Assembly (NCBI RefSeq): GCF_023701745.1
Contig: NZ_JAJOZB010000001.1
Span: 3,168,501-3,232,500, forward strand
Origin: Streptomyces sp. RKAG293
GTDB lineage: Bacteria; Actinomycetota; Actinomycetes; Streptomycetales; Streptomycetaceae
Direction of reading: 5' to 3'
Length of the DNA: 64,000 nucleotides
Positions 26,593-35,757 of the stretch are shown here, one piece after another. Both the position numbers and the translations under genes were made by a program. Position 1 is the stretch's first letter. The number at the start of each line of letters is the position of its first letter. The notes under the pieces are model-generated. The model was given only the letters and a program-made list of their open reading frames with translations. It was not told where the DNA came from and did no database searches.

Positions 26593-27438
26593 TCAGGCGG
26601 CCGCGGCACCGTCCTCCGCGCCGGCCGCCACCTGCGCGAGCATCCGCCGCAGGATCTCCTCGCCCGCCGCGACACCCACCGTGGCGAGCGGCGTCACGTG
26701 CGGCGCCCGCCAGCCGCTGTCGGCCAGTTCGCCGTGCCCGGGCTGCCAGCCGGCGTCGGCGGCCAGCAGCAGATCGGCGTCCAGGAGGGAGTCGCCCGCG
26801 GCCAGCACCTGGTCGGCACCGGTCCGCCGTACGACCTCTTCGAGCGCCGCGCTCTTGCGCAGCGGCTTGGGGACCGTGTAGATCTTCCGGCCCTGCAGCG
26901 ACACCGTCCAGCCGCGGCCGTCGGCCCACTCGGTCAGGTCCTTCACGAAGTTCTCGGGCAGCAGCGACCGCTCCACCACGAGGTACGCGAACAGGTCCTC
27001 GGCCACCCGCTCCTTGCGCAGCCACGCCGGGTCCGTCACCCGCGCCAGATGCGCGCGCACCTCGGCCAGCGGCACCGAACCGTCCGCGAGACGGCGGCGC
27101 ATCTCGGCGTTCCAGTCCTGGTCGGTGCGGCCGTCGACCAGCAGATGGCCGCCGTTCGCGCAGATCGCGAAGTGCGGCACCGGGCCCGGCAGACTGATCC
27201 GCCGGTACTGCTTGCGGGTACGGGTGGTGGCCGGCACGAACTCCGCCTCGGCGGCCAGCCGCTGCACCAGCGCGGCGGCCGTCTCCGTCATGAACGACAG
27301 CGGCTTCGCCTCGTGCACCTCGACGCAGAGCAGCCGTGGCGCCTGCTCGTCGGGCATGCCGAGCGCGAGCGCGGCGGAGGAGTAGATCAGCGTCCGGTCC
27401 AGGTCGCTGGCGGCGAGGGTACGGAATCCGGCGCTCAT
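26593..27438 (-). CDS. HAD-IIB phosphatase of the Ter-linked metabolite operon
   Basis: A 281-residue Cof-type HAD enzyme with ASDLDRTLIY (Asp12, Asp14), FAICANGGHLL, and the late Asp pair in VLAAGDSLLDADLLLAAD. It is the last gene of the CitE-like/PRTase/HAD operon; its ATG overlaps the PRTase stop by four bases. In published genome analyses of Ter systems this phosphatase belongs to a pathway proposed to make a nucleoside-like compound. It likely removes a phosphate from the product of the fused PRTase. Confidence 0.82.
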   Translation of the reverse strand: MSAGFRTLAASDLDRTLIYSSAALALGMPDEQAPRLLCVEVHEAKPLSFMTETAAALVQRLAAEAEFVPATTRTRKQYRRISLPGPVPHFAICANGGHLLVDGRTDQDWNAEMRRRLADGSVPLAEVRAHLARVTDPAWLRKERVAEDLFAYLVVERSLLPENFVKDLTEWADGRGWTVSLQGRKIYTVPKPLRKSAALEEVVRRTGADQVLAAGDSLLDADLLLAADAGWQPGHGELADSGWRAPHVTPLATVGVAAGEEILRRMLAQVAAGAEDGAAAA

Positions 27439-29855
27439 CGGGCGACCGCCTTGCCGTCGGTACCGGTGGCACCTCTGGTGAACTGCGGGTGGATCAGGCC
27501 GACACACGAGTACGGCAGCCCGTCCACCTCCTCCACCGGCACCCCGCGCTGCTCGGCGAGCAGCCGGACGTGGTCCAGGTCCGCGCCGGCGCCGCGCTGC
27601 GCCAGGATCTTCCACGGGACGCGGCGCAGCAGCACCCGCGTCGTCTCGCCGACCCCGGGCTTGACGAGGTTCACGTCCCCGATGCCGTACTCCTCGCTGA
27701 TCCGCTCGACGGCGGCCCAGCCCTCCCAGGTGGGGCTGCGGTCCTGCGACCGCAGTGCCTTGACGTCCTCGGCGACCGCGTCGGCGACGTCGTCGAAGCG
27801 GGCCGTCACCGTGTCCAGGAAGAGCCCGGAGACATCCGCGCCGGCCAGCTCCTGGTAGAACTTCCCGCCGTGGAACTCGTCCGGTCCGATCAGGTCCGCG
27901 CGCAGCACGGTGCGCGAGATGAGCCCGGAGACGGTGGAGTTGAGGCAGGCGGAGGGGATGAGGAAGTCGTCACGGGTGCCGTAGGTGCCCACGCAGCCGC
28001 CCGGGTCCGCGAGCACCGCGATGTCCGGGTTGAAGTTCCCGAACGGCTTGACGGCCTCGGCCAGTTCCCGGGTGATCGCGCCCTTGCCCGTCCAGCCGTC
28101 GACGAAGACGACCTGCTCCGGGTCGTGGTGCTCGGCCAGCCAGCGCAGCGCGGTGGTGTCGATGCCCCGGCCGCGCACGATCGAGACGGCGTAGTGCGCC
28201 AGTTCCAGGCCGTGCGCGTGCTTCGCCCAGCGGCGCATCAGCACCCCGACCGGGGTCCCGGCACGCGCCAGCGAGACGAGGACGGCGTCCGGGCCGCGCT
28301 CGGCGAGCACCAGCTCGGTGACGGCGCCCACCGCCCGCGCGATCCGGTCGGCCGAGGTGTCCAGTGCGGCGCGGAACAGCGCCTGGTACGCCTCGCTCGG
28401 CTGGTACTCCACCGGCAGCGACTCCGCGTAGTGCGCCCCGCCGCTCTGGATCGCCTCCTCGCGCTCCTCGGTCGGCGCCTCCAGCTCGACGTCCGACAGG
28501 TCCTTCAGCAACCATCCGACCTCGTCCGCCGCGTACGACGAGAACGCCGGACCGCGCAGGGGGGAGGGAAGCGTGGGGGTCTGGGCCATCTGCTGAACCT
28601 GTCCGTTCGGTTGGTACGCGGGCACGACCGCGAGCAGTACCTGCCCGGTGTGAGCCGCGAGATGCGCGAGCAGCCCGTCGGGCGCGTGCAGCGCCGGGGT
28701 GTCGCCCGCCGAGTCCACGACGGCGACGATCACGTCGAAGCCGCCGCCCGCGACGTTGTAGGCGTAGCGCGGGCCCGGCCCGTCGGAGGGGTCGTCGTGG
28801 GCGGGGAAGACGATCCGGGTGCGGATCGCGTAGCCGGGGTCGTCCACGGCCAGCACGGGCGAGCGGGTGGTGGTGGAGAACCGGACCTCGGCACTGGTCC
28901 CGTCCTGGATCTCCTGGGCGAGCCGCAGCGGCGCGAACATCAGCTCCTCGTTGCCGAGGACGAGGATGCGGCGCGGGTCCTGCGGCGGGAGCGCCCGGCG
29001 GACCGCCTCGGCCATCGACGGCAGTGCCGCCTCCAGCCGCTCCCGGTGCGCGGGCGTGAAGCCGTGCCGGCCGCCGTCCGGCAGCCCCTCGGGCCAGCCG
29101 AGGTCCACCCGGACCGCCTCGTACGCCGTCGCGGGCGCGGGCGGCGGGGTGACGCTCGCCCTGACGAGCGCCTGGCCGCGTTCCAGCACGCCCTCCGGCA
29201 GCCGGACCGTGCCGGACGCCAGCGACAGCAGGTCGATGCGCGCGCCGAGCCCGGCCGCGAACTCCGTCAGCCGCTCCCGGTCCGCGTCCGACCGCATGTC
29301 GACGAGCGCGACGACCACGTAGTGGGCGCGCGGGTGGCGGGCGTGCAGATCCCTGATGGTGTTGAGGACGGTCTGGCCCGTCGAGAACTCGTCGTCGACC
29401 AGTACCAGCGGCCCGTCCCCGGTCAGCAGCTCCGGGTCCGCCGGCAGCAGCAGATGGCCCGTCGCGTGGCTGTGCTCCTCCTCGAAGCCGCCGGCCGCCG
29501 CGACCCCGGCGACCGCGCGCCGCGTCGAGTGCAGATACGGAGCGAGGGCGACCCCGTCGGCCACCGCGTGCCCCAGGCCCGTCGCGGTCTCCGCGTAGCC
29601 GAGGACGACGGACCGCGCGGCCTGCTCGTCACCGAGCAGCTCCCGCACCCGGCGGCCGAGGCCGTACCCGGCGGTGTGGACGTCGGAGGGATGCCGGGGA
29701 ACGTGCTTGCCCAGCACGTTCGACACCAGCAGGTGCGCGCGCTTCGGGTTGTCCCGCAGCGCGAGCCCGAGCAGCTCGCTCAGCCCCTCACCTTCGAGGG
29801 TGATGTCCAGCCGGTCGGCGACCCACTGGCCGGACCATGTCGGTGTTGCTGCCAT
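27435..29855 (-). CDS. Fused phosphoribosyltransferase-TRSP / StiP-PELOTA protein
   Basis: An 806-residue protein joining modules that are often separate. Residues 1-240 are a PRTase with the PRPP loop VLVDDEFSTGQT (154-160). Residues about 245-425 fit a TRSP domain. After a Pro/Gln linker, residues about 438-806 fit the StiP/PRTase_1 family (YAADEVGWLLKDLS, EEAIQSGGAHYAESL, VVFVDGWTGKGAI) with a C-terminal PELOTA-like part. This is the core of the Ter-linked nucleoside-like metabolite pathway. The ATG at 29855 gives the conserved N-terminus; its ribosome-binding site (GTGAG) is weak. Some databases call the StiP part a cysteine protease; a PRTase role fits better here. Confidence 0.8.
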   Translation of the reverse strand: MAATPTWSGQWVADRLDITLEGEGLSELLGLALRDNPKRAHLLVSNVLGKHVPRHPSDVHTAGYGLGRRVRELLGDEQAARSVVLGYAETATGLGHAVADGVALAPYLHSTRRAVAGVAAAGGFEEEHSHATGHLLLPADPELLTGDGPLVLVDDEFSTGQTVLNTIRDLHARHPRAHYVVVALVDMRSDADRERLTEFAAGLGARIDLLSLASGTVRLPEGVLERGQALVRASVTPPPAPATAYEAVRVDLGWPEGLPDGGRHGFTPAHRERLEAALPSMAEAVRRALPPQDPRRILVLGNEELMFAPLRLAQEIQDGTSAEVRFSTTTRSPVLAVDDPGYAIRTRIVFPAHDDPSDGPGPRYAYNVAGGGFDVIVAVVDSAGDTPALHAPDGLLAHLAAHTGQVLLAVVPAYQPNGQVQQMAQTPTLPSPLRGPAFSSYAADEVGWLLKDLSDVELEAPTEEREEAIQSGGAHYAESLPVEYQPSEAYQALFRAALDTSADRIARAVGAVTELVLAERGPDAVLVSLARAGTPVGVLMRRWAKHAHGLELAHYAVSIVRGRGIDTTALRWLAEHHDPEQVVFVDGWTGKGAITRELAEAVKPFGNFNPDIAVLADPGGCVGTYGTRDDFLIPSACLNSTVSGLISRTVLRADLIGPDEFHGGKFYQELAGADVSGLFLDTVTARFDDVADAVAEDVKALRSQDRSPTWEGWAAVERISEEYGIGDVNLVKPGVGETTRVLLRRVPWKILAQRGAGADLDHVRLLAEQRGVPVEEVDGLPYSCVGLIHPQFTRGATGTDGKAVAR

Positions 29856-29899
29856 GCGGTGGTTCTCACTTCTGTGCGGCAGATCAGGCGCGGCGTTGA

Positions 29900-31066
29900 T
29901 CAGGACGGCAGACAGGCCGCGAGCAGTTCCACGAAGCCGATGTCGGCGCGGGCCACCCCGAAGGTCTCGGCGCGGCGCATGGTGCGCTCGGCCCAGGCCC
30001 GGTGCGGCTTCACCTCGTTCATCTTGTTCGTGTAGGCGGAGCGCAGGACCCCGCCGCCGGTGCGGTCCTCGTGGAGGATGTCGGCGGCGTCGCAGTACTC
30101 CTCGTGCGTGACCACGTTCAGCGCGTGCACGGGGAACACATGGGTGGGGTGGATGCAGGTCTTGCCCTGCAGGCCGTTGGCCCGGTCCAGCTCGATCTCG
30201 CGCAGCAGCCCGTCCATGTCGTGCTCGATGAGCGCGGTGCGCAGGTCCTCCGCCTCCGGGGTGAAGGGGCTGCGGCGCAGCTGCGGCTTGAACATCCGCT
30301 CGTGGTGCCGGAAGTACTCCCACACCGGCCCGGTCACGGTGAACCCGGTCCCGTCGGCCCGCCCGAAGACATTGACGACGTCGGCGATCACCGAGGCGAC
30401 GATCTGGACGTCGTACGCCGTCATCGCGGGCGCCCGGCGCAGCGCGTACGAGGAGCAGAAGTCCGTCACGCCCAGCCGCAGGGCCAGCACGCGGTCCCGG
30501 TACTTGTCGACCGTGCGGTAGATCCCGGAGAGCGTCTCGACGCGGCTCTCCAGGTGCATCAGCTGCGGAGACTCCAGGACCGGCATGGCGAAGAGCCGGT
30601 GGCCGCAGGCGGACTCCGCCACGGCCAGCGCCTCCATGAAGGGGACGCCGCTCTCCTCGGTGAACTTCGGCAGTACGAATCCGGACAGCAGTCGCACGGT
30701 GTCACCGAGCCGCTGCACCAGGTCGACTATCTGCGCCGGGGTCCTGACCCGGATGAACAGCAGCGGAGGGTCGCCGGCACCCTGCCGCCGGTCGAGTTCG
30801 GCGAACTGCCGGACCAGATTGGCCTCGGCGTCCACGACCTCGCGGTCGTCTATCGAGTCCTCCAGGCACAGGACCATGGACACCACACCGTGCGCGGCCT
30901 GCTTCAGTACGTCGTCGGCCAGGTGCGGCCGGGTCGCCGGGCTGTAAAGGGTCGCGCCGAGGGCGACGGAGAGCGTGCTGGCGGAAGAGTCCGCGGTGAA
31001 TTCCTGCGGCTCGCGGTGGAACAGTTCGTTCCGTACGTCCGTCGCAAGGTGTCCGAAGTGGCGCAT
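29900..31066 (-). CDS. CitE/HpcH-like lyase of the Ter-linked metabolite operon
   Basis: A 388-residue TIM-barrel protein related to citrate lyase beta and HpcH/HpaI aldolases, with VLCLEDSIDDREV, LFIRVRTPAQI, LALRLGVTDFCSSY and GKTCIHPTHV, which hold the metal-binding Glu and Asp and the CoA/oxoacid-site residues. AAAGGGGG precedes the ATG at 31066. It is first in a three-gene operon with the fused PRTase and the HAD enzyme (44-base gap). A role in building or splitting the carbon part of the metabolite is inferred. The ATP-grasp partner known from other Ter loci is not in the window. Confidence 0.83.
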   Translation of the reverse strand: MRHFGHLATDVRNELFHREPQEFTADSSASTLSVALGATLYSPATRPHLADDVLKQAAHGVVSMVLCLEDSIDDREVVDAEANLVRQFAELDRRQGAGDPPLLFIRVRTPAQIVDLVQRLGDTVRLLSGFVLPKFTEESGVPFMEALAVAESACGHRLFAMPVLESPQLMHLESRVETLSGIYRTVDKYRDRVLALRLGVTDFCSSYALRRAPAMTAYDVQIVASVIADVVNVFGRADGTGFTVTGPVWEYFRHHERMFKPQLRRSPFTPEAEDLRTALIEHDMDGLLREIELDRANGLQGKTCIHPTHVFPVHALNVVTHEEYCDAADILHEDRTGGGVLRSAYTNKMNEVKPHRAWAERTMRRAETFGVARADIGFVELLAACLPS

Positions 31067-31243
31067 ATGCCCCCTTTTATGCATGGCTGACCGAATGGCA
31101 TCTGGCGGATTATCGTACGTGCGGTCACACGACTGACGTTCCCCCCGCGCGTGAAAATCAGGTAACCCCCGCACGTCCGTCGTATGACCCCGCACGGCGC
31201 GTCCAGTCCCCTGCGTTGTGGCCCGCGTACCAGGGAAGGCAGG

Positions 31244-32086
31244 ATGACCGCCATGACGCACGCGATGGTGAAGGGCTCGAACATCCCCCTGGACGTCCTG
31301 GGGATCAGGGCGGTGCTGCGCTGGAGCCCCGGCGCCGGCGTCCCCGACGTCGACGCCTCGGCCCTGCTGCTGGGCGCGGACGGCCGGGTCCGCTCCGACG
31401 CGGACTTCGTCTTCTACAACGAGCCCAGGCATCCGTCGGGGCTCGCCCGGCACCTGCCCAAGAAGCGGGTCGCCGAGGGTCTCACCGACACCGTCGAGGT
31501 GGACCTGACGTCCCTGGACGCCTCCGTGGCCCGCGTCGTCATCGCCGCGTCCGCCGACGGCGGCTCCTTCGGGCAGGTCCCCGACCTGCACGTTCTCCTC
31601 TTCGACACGGGTGCGCCGGTCCGCTCCGCGCCGCTGGCGACCTTCGACGTCACCCCCGACACCGGCGACGAGACCGCGCTGATCTGCGGCGAGCTGTACC
31701 GCCGCGACACCACGTGGAAGTTCCGCGCGCTCGGCCAGGGCTACGCGACCGGCCTCGTCGGCCTCGCCACCGAATTCGGCATCGCCGTCGACGACGAGGC
31801 GGACTCCGGAGCGGACCCCGGCTCCGGCCCCGCGGCGGGCTCCCGCGAGCCCGTCCACGCGCCGCCCGCCGTCCCGGAGCCCGAGGCCACCTCCGCGTAC
31901 GGCTACCCGCTCCCGGACCCCGCACCCGGCCACGTACCCGCTCAGCCCGCCTACGGGTACCCCCAGCCGCCACAGCAGCGCCCCCAGCCCGCCGCACCGG
32001 CCTACGGGTACCCGCAGCCGGTGGCGGCCTCCCCCGGCTTCGTGCTGCCACCACAGGGCCCCCAGTTCCAGACCGGCCGCCGCTAG
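31244..32086 (+). CDS. TerD-domain protein with AYGYPQP-repeat tail
   Basis: A 280-residue protein. Residues 1-185 are a TerD domain with the calcium-site pattern [24 protein letters not shown] and the late [22 protein letters not shown]. The C-terminal 95 residues are disordered, Pro-rich and carry repeats of the type PAYGYPQP. The start ATG at 31244 has AAGGCAGG upstream. It is divergent from the CitE-like operon across 177 bases. The TAG stop codon lies at the edge of a MITE-like hairpin. TerD proteins bind Ca2+ and support tellurite and stress resistance. Confidence 0.85.
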   Translation: MTAMTHAMVKGSNIPLDVLGIRAVLRWSPGAGVPDVDASALLLGADGRVRSDADFVFYNEPRHPSGLARHLPKKRVAEGLTDTVEVDLTSLDASVARVVIAASADGGSFGQVPDLHVLLFDTGAPVRSAPLATFDVTPDTGDETALICGELYRRDTTWKFRALGQGYATGLVGLATEFGIAVDDEADSGADPGSGPAAGSREPVHAPPAVPEPEATSAYGYPLPDPAPGHVPAQPAYGYPQPPQQRPQPAAPAYGYPQPVAASPGFVLPPQGPQFQTGRR

Positions 32087-32248
32087 GGTCTGTCGTCTGG
32101 ATCTCCGTGGGGGAAGGAGCGGTGTCCGGTGCGTGCAGCTGCAAGGCGGAGGAGGGAGGCGACGCGGTGCGTCGTCGACCGACGACAACGCGGCAGATGT
32201 GCGTGCTGGACACCGCGACGCCGCGGAGATCCAGACGACAGGCCCTAG
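32083..32248. mobile_element. MITE-like long hairpin element (copy A)
   Basis: A 28-base terminal inverted repeat, CTAGGGTCTGTCGTCTGG... at 32083-32110, matches 32221-32248 with two mismatches. The 110 bases between also fold back: GCGGTGTCC pairs with GGACACCGC, and a central GTCGTCG pairs with CGACGAC. There is no open frame. A short relative lies at 53591-53645. Confidence 0.75.
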
Positions 32249-32303
32249 GCCCCGCCCCGGGCCCGGTGCCGGCCCCGGGCGGCGTCCTGCCATCGGCGGG
32301 CCG

Positions 32304-33038
32304 TCACACCTTGGTCTTGTAGCCCCGGCCCCACTGCAGGCCCCAGCCGTACAGCCGGTCGATCTCGGCCTGGAACCCGTAGACGTACTTCACCTCGCGC
32401 CGCACCATCAGCTCGCCCTTGCGGTTCTCGATCAGCACCACCGCGCAGGACCGCGCCTGCGGCTCGCGCTCGCTGAGCGGGATCTCGATCCGCGGACCCG
32501 AGCTGGGGAAGAGCGTGACCATGGCGTGGGTGCGGTCGAAGGCGGGCGTGCCGTCGTAGATGTAGACGAACACCAGCAGCCGGACGAACTCGTCCCGCTT
32601 GTCGAAGTTGATGTAGATCGTCTCGCCCGAGGTGCCGCCGAACCGGTCGTCGCCGCTGAGCTTGATGTACGGCGGCTCGTTCAGGTCCCCCAGGAAGTTG
32701 CCGAGCGGCTGGACGACGCCCTTCGTCCCGTCGGCGAGCTCGTACATGCACGCCAGGTCCAGGTCGACGTTGACCATCGCCGGCCCCGCGGCCTGCACTA
32801 TTTCCGGCTTGAACAGGTTCATCCGGCGGCCGAACAACCCGCCGCCGCCCTGTTTGTTCCACCCGCCGGTGTCCGAAGTGCGCATCTCCCAGGACAGGTT
32901 GATCCGCAGGTTGCCGACGGCCGCGCCCTGTTTGCTCAGCGAGACCATGGGGTGCCGTTTCGTGAGCTCCACGGTGTGCGCGTTCGCGACGTCGAACTGC
33001 GACGCGCCACTGGGCCGCAGGAACTTCCACCAGGCCAT
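32304..33038 (-). CDS. TerA-like tellurium-resistance protein
   Basis: A 244-residue protein of the TerD superfamily, TerA-like subgroup: MVNVDLDLACMYELADGTKG replaces the usual DLDASALL pattern, followed by YIKLSGDDRFGGTSGETIYIN and IEIPLSEREPQARSCAVVL. The C-terminal VKYVYGFQAEIDRLYGWGLQW is typical. It begins with a basic WWKFLRPSG segment. It would bind Ca2+ and act with the TerC-like membrane protein encoded upstream on the same strand, though a terminator separates them. Confidence 0.8.
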   Translation of the reverse strand: MAWWKFLRPSGASQFDVANAHTVELTKRHPMVSLSKQGAAVGNLRINLSWEMRTSDTGGWNKQGGGGLFGRRMNLFKPEIVQAAGPAMVNVDLDLACMYELADGTKGVVQPLGNFLGDLNEPPYIKLSGDDRFGGTSGETIYINFDKRDEFVRLLVFVYIYDGTPAFDRTHAMVTLFPSSGPRIEIPLSEREPQARSCAVVLIENRKGELMVRREVKYVYGFQAEIDRLYGWGLQWGRGYKTKV

Positions 33039-33062
33039 GACTACCCCTCCCCTGAACGGACA

Positions 33063-33091
33063 CCGCCCCCCGCCGGATCGGCGGGGGGCGG
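33063..33091 (-). terminator. Terminator after the TerC-like gene
   Basis: CCGCCCCCCGCCG (33063-33075) pairs with CGGCGGGGGGCGG (33079-33091), a 13-bp stem over a 3-base loop, between the TerC-like gene and the TerA-like gene. Confidence 0.85.
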
Positions 33092-33126
33092 GACTTCTCG
33101 CTCCGGGGTTCAGACTGTCAGAGCTG

Positions 33127-34269
33127 TCAGACCCCGGATGAGACTTCCGCCGTATCGTTCGACCCCTCTGAGTTTTCCCCGATCCGCCGGTTTCGCACCA
33201 CCGAGGACCAGTAGGAAGCCGCGATCAGCACGACGCCGACGAGGCCGGTGATGACCTCGTTGATCTCGTACTTGATCGTGACGAGCAGGATGACCGCCAG
33301 CGCGCCGATCGCGTAGTGCGCGCCGTGCTCCAGGTACACGTAGTCGTCCAGGGTGCCCTTGCGGACCAGGTACACCGTCAGCGACCGGATGTACATGGCG
33401 CCGATACCGAGGCCGAGCGCCATCTCGAAGATGTCGTTGGTGATGGCGAACGCGCCGATGACACCGTCGAACGAGAACGACGCGTCGATGACCTCGAGGT
33501 ACAGGAACATGAAGAACGCGGCCTTGCCGGCCAGCCCGACGACGGCCACGGTGCTGCCCTTCTTGGCGCCCGCCTCGGCCTCTCCGTCCGCGTCGTCCTC
33601 GGCCTCCTCCAGCTGGCCCTCGAAGTAGCCGGAGATCCCGCCGACGACCAGATACGTGATGAGCCCGGCGATCCCGGACAGCAGCACCGTCGCGGCCTTG
33701 TCGATCGTCCCGTCCCCGCCGTGCACCGGAACGCTGGTGGCGACCGTGGTCGCGGCGACGAGCAGCACGACCATGGCGATCACGACGGAGAGCATGTCCA
33801 GCTTGCCGAGCTTGCCCAGCGGCTTCTCCAGCCAGCCGAGCCACCGGATGTCCCGCTCCTCGAAAATGAAGTCGAGGAAGATCATGAGCAGGAACATCCC
33901 GCCGAACGCCGCGATCGACGGATGAGCGCCGGTGACCAGCGCCTCGTAGCGGTCGGGGTCGTTGATCGCGACGTCGACCGCCTCGACCGGGCTGAGCTTG
34001 GCGGTGATGGAGACGATGACGACCGGGAAGACCAGTCGCATACCGAAGACGGCGATCAGGATGCCGACGGTGAGGAACATCTTCTGCCAGAAGGCGTTCA
34101 TCTTCCGGAGGATCCCGGCGTTGATCACCGCGTTGTCGAATGACAGCGAGATCTCCAGGACCGAGAGGATCGCGACCACCGCGAGCCCCTCCCACCCCCA
34201 GAGGTACCCAGCCAAGGCCAGGCCGGCGGCAGTGATGCCGAACGACCAGCCAAATGTCTTGAGGAGCAC
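33127..34269 (-). CDS. TerC-like (DUF475) membrane protein
   Basis: A 380-residue protein with about nine helices. The TerC metal motif appears twice in variant form: LSVLEISLSFDNAVINAGIL near residue 36 and YLEVIDASFSFDGVIGAFA near residue 255. An acidic loop (EEAEDDADGEAEAG) lies between the halves. TerC proteins are linked to Mn2+ export and are the membrane hub of Ter stress complexes. The GTG at 34269 has GAAGGA about ten bases upstream. The large size with an acidic loop fits the DUF475 branch. Confidence 0.87.
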   Translation of the reverse strand: MLLKTFGWSFGITAAGLALAGYLWGWEGLAVVAILSVLEISLSFDNAVINAGILRKMNAFWQKMFLTVGILIAVFGMRLVFPVVIVSITAKLSPVEAVDVAINDPDRYEALVTGAHPSIAAFGGMFLLMIFLDFIFEERDIRWLGWLEKPLGKLGKLDMLSVVIAMVVLLVAATTVATSVPVHGGDGTIDKAATVLLSGIAGLITYLVVGGISGYFEGQLEEAEDDADGEAEAGAKKGSTVAVVGLAGKAAFFMFLYLEVIDASFSFDGVIGAFAITNDIFEMALGLGIGAMYIRSLTVYLVRKGTLDDYVYLEHGAHYAIGALAVILLVTIKYEINEVITGLVGVVLIAASYWSSVVRNRRIGENSEGSNDTAEVSSGV

Positions 34270-34430
34270 GGGCTACCCAGTCCTTCTCTACGAGAGATCC
34301 CCCGCGTAGTCCGCGGCTTTGCCAAGACTCTACCGACCCACTCGGCAACTCCTCAGTCGGTGGGCCCCTTCCATATCGCATCCAGAGGATCCCCACAACA
34401 TCACTAATACGAAACCCGGGGAAATTCCCG

Positions 34431-34467
34431 TCACTTCATGCTAATTCCCTCGTTGGGAGTGAAGTGA
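34431..34467. repeat. Hairpin at the probable left end of the IS605-type remnant
   Basis: TCACTTCA (34431-34438) pairs with TGAAGTGA (34460-34467), and TCCC pairs with GGGA inside. The region is richer in A and T than its surroundings. It lies just upstream of the tnpB frame, where IS200/IS605 elements carry a left-end hairpin. Confidence 0.55.
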
Positions 34468-34504
34468 TGTTCGTACGGTCCGATCAGAAGCGGGGGCATG
34501 GCAG

Positions 34505-35152
34505 GTGCATCACCCGGAGCTGGAGCAATGGGGCGTTCCCGCGCCGAGCCGGCGCGTGCCGGGCGGGGCCCGGCGGATGGAGCGACGGGTCAGGCCGGCC
34601 GGAACCACGGAGCGGACCTACCGATTCCGCTGCTATCCCAACCCCGTTCAGTCCCAGCAGCTGCACCGCACCTTCGGAGCCTGTCGGTGGGTCTACGACC
34701 AGGGGCTCGAGCTACGCTCCTCCGCCTGGCGGCAGCACCACCTCCGGATCGGCTACACCGAAAGCTGCCGCGCGCTGACCGGATGGCGAAACACGGAGGA
34801 GACCGGCTGGCTCCGGGAGATCTCCTCCGTGGCGCTGCAGCAGTCCCTGCGGCATCTGGACAACGCGTACAACCGCTTCTTCCGGGGCAGCGCCAGGCAT
34901 CCGCAGCGCAAACGGAAACACCGGGCCAAGGACGCCGCGACCTACGTACAGGCAGGGGTGGGTTTCCGTTGGGCGGCGGATGGCGACCGCCCCGGCGCCG
35001 GACGGCTCACCCTGGCCAAGATGGCCGAACCCCTCGACATACGGTGGTCACGCCCCCTTCCGGCCGGAGCGGTCCCGAGGAAGCAGGAACCCCCACCCGC
35101 GAGGGTGGGGAATCCCGGTCGGTCACGGCGGGGAGAGGTCAAGAAACGTTGA
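34505..35152 (+). pseudogene. tnpB remnant (IS200/IS605 family), nuclease core deleted
   Basis: The frame encodes the N-terminal TnpB part: TYRFRCYPNPVQSQQLHRTFGACRWVYD, then LREISSVALQQSLRHLDNAYNRFF and RLTLAKMAEPLDIRWSRPLP. It then jumps directly to the tail KQEPPPARVGNPG, which in full-length relatives ends the protein about 200 residues later. The RuvC catalytic residues and zinc ribbon are gone, but the frame stays open. The conserved right end (AAGCAGGAACCCCCACCC, hairpin, GGGGAGAGGTCAA) is intact to about 35142. The likely original start is the ATG at 34577. No tnpA remains. Confidence 0.8.
35083..35142 (+). mobile_element. IS605-type right end / omega-RNA scaffold-like end
   Basis: AGCAGGAACCCCCACCC with stem CCCCACCC (35091-35098) and GGGTGGGG (35103-35110), then GGGGAGAGGTCAA, resembles the right end shared by IS605-type elements and the 3' end of TnpB guide RNAs. 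The boundary lies at about 35142, inside the stop codon of the converging terD gene. Confidence 0.65.
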
Positions 35153-35714
35153 CCCCGAAGTCCAGGGCGATGCCTCGCAGTCCTGACGCGTACCCCTGGC
35201 CTACTGCACGGAATTTCCACTCGCCGTTGTAGCGGTACAGCTCGCCGAAGATCATTGCGGTCTCGCTGGACGCGTCCTCGGAGAGGTCGTAGCGCGCCAA
35301 CTCGGCCTGGTCGTACTGGTTCACGACGCGGATGTAGGCGTTGTTGACCTGTCCGAAGGTCTGGCCGCGGCTGTCGGCCTCGTGGATGGAGACGGGGAAG
35401 ACGACCTTGTCGACGCGCTCGGGAACCTTGGTGAGGTCGACGATGATCTCCTCGTCGTCCCCTTCGCCCTCGCCGGTGAGGTTGTCACCGGTGTGCTCGA
35501 CGGAGCCCTCGGGGCTCTTGAGGTTGTTGTAGAAGACGAAGTGTTCGTCGCTGAGTACCCGGCCGTTGGCGCACAGCAGGGCGCTGGCGTCGAGGTCGAA
35601 CGGCGCCCCTGTGGTGGAGCGTGCGTCCCAGCCGAGGCCGATCATCACCTGGGTGAGATTCGGTGCGGCCTTGCTGAGGGAGACATTGCCCCCCTTGGCG
35701 AGCGTGACGCCCAT
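35139..35714 (-). CDS. terD: TerD-family stress protein (copy 1)
   Basis: A 191-residue single-domain TerD protein starting [14 protein letters not shown], with the Ca2+ motif [26 protein letters not shown] near residues 38-63 and [12 protein letters not shown]. It has GAGGAAG before the ATG. It is very similar to copy 2 upstream on the same strand. It ends FGVNVS, while copy 2 ends FGVNV; the extra Ser and the stop codon come from the end of the neighbouring IS605-type remnant. TerD proteins are abundant Ca2+-binding cytosolic proteins of tellurite, oxidative and developmental stress. Confidence 0.93.
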   Translation of the reverse strand: MGVTLAKGGNVSLSKAAPNLTQVMIGLGWDARSTTGAPFDLDASALLCANGRVLSDEHFVFYNNLKSPEGSVEHTGDNLTGEGEGDDEEIIVDLTKVPERVDKVVFPVSIHEADSRGQTFGQVNNAYIRVVNQYDQAELARYDLSEDASSETAMIFGELYRYNGEWKFRAVGQGYASGLRGIALDFGVNVS

Positions 35715-35757
35715 GGTTTTCGCTTCCTCCCCGTGCGTGCTGAGGTCGGTACGTGCA

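Noticed and set aside
34460..34505. A remnant of the IS200-type TnpA transposase before the tnpB relic.
   Set aside because: The short frames here show none of the TnpA motifs, such as the HUH pair or the catalytic Tyr region.
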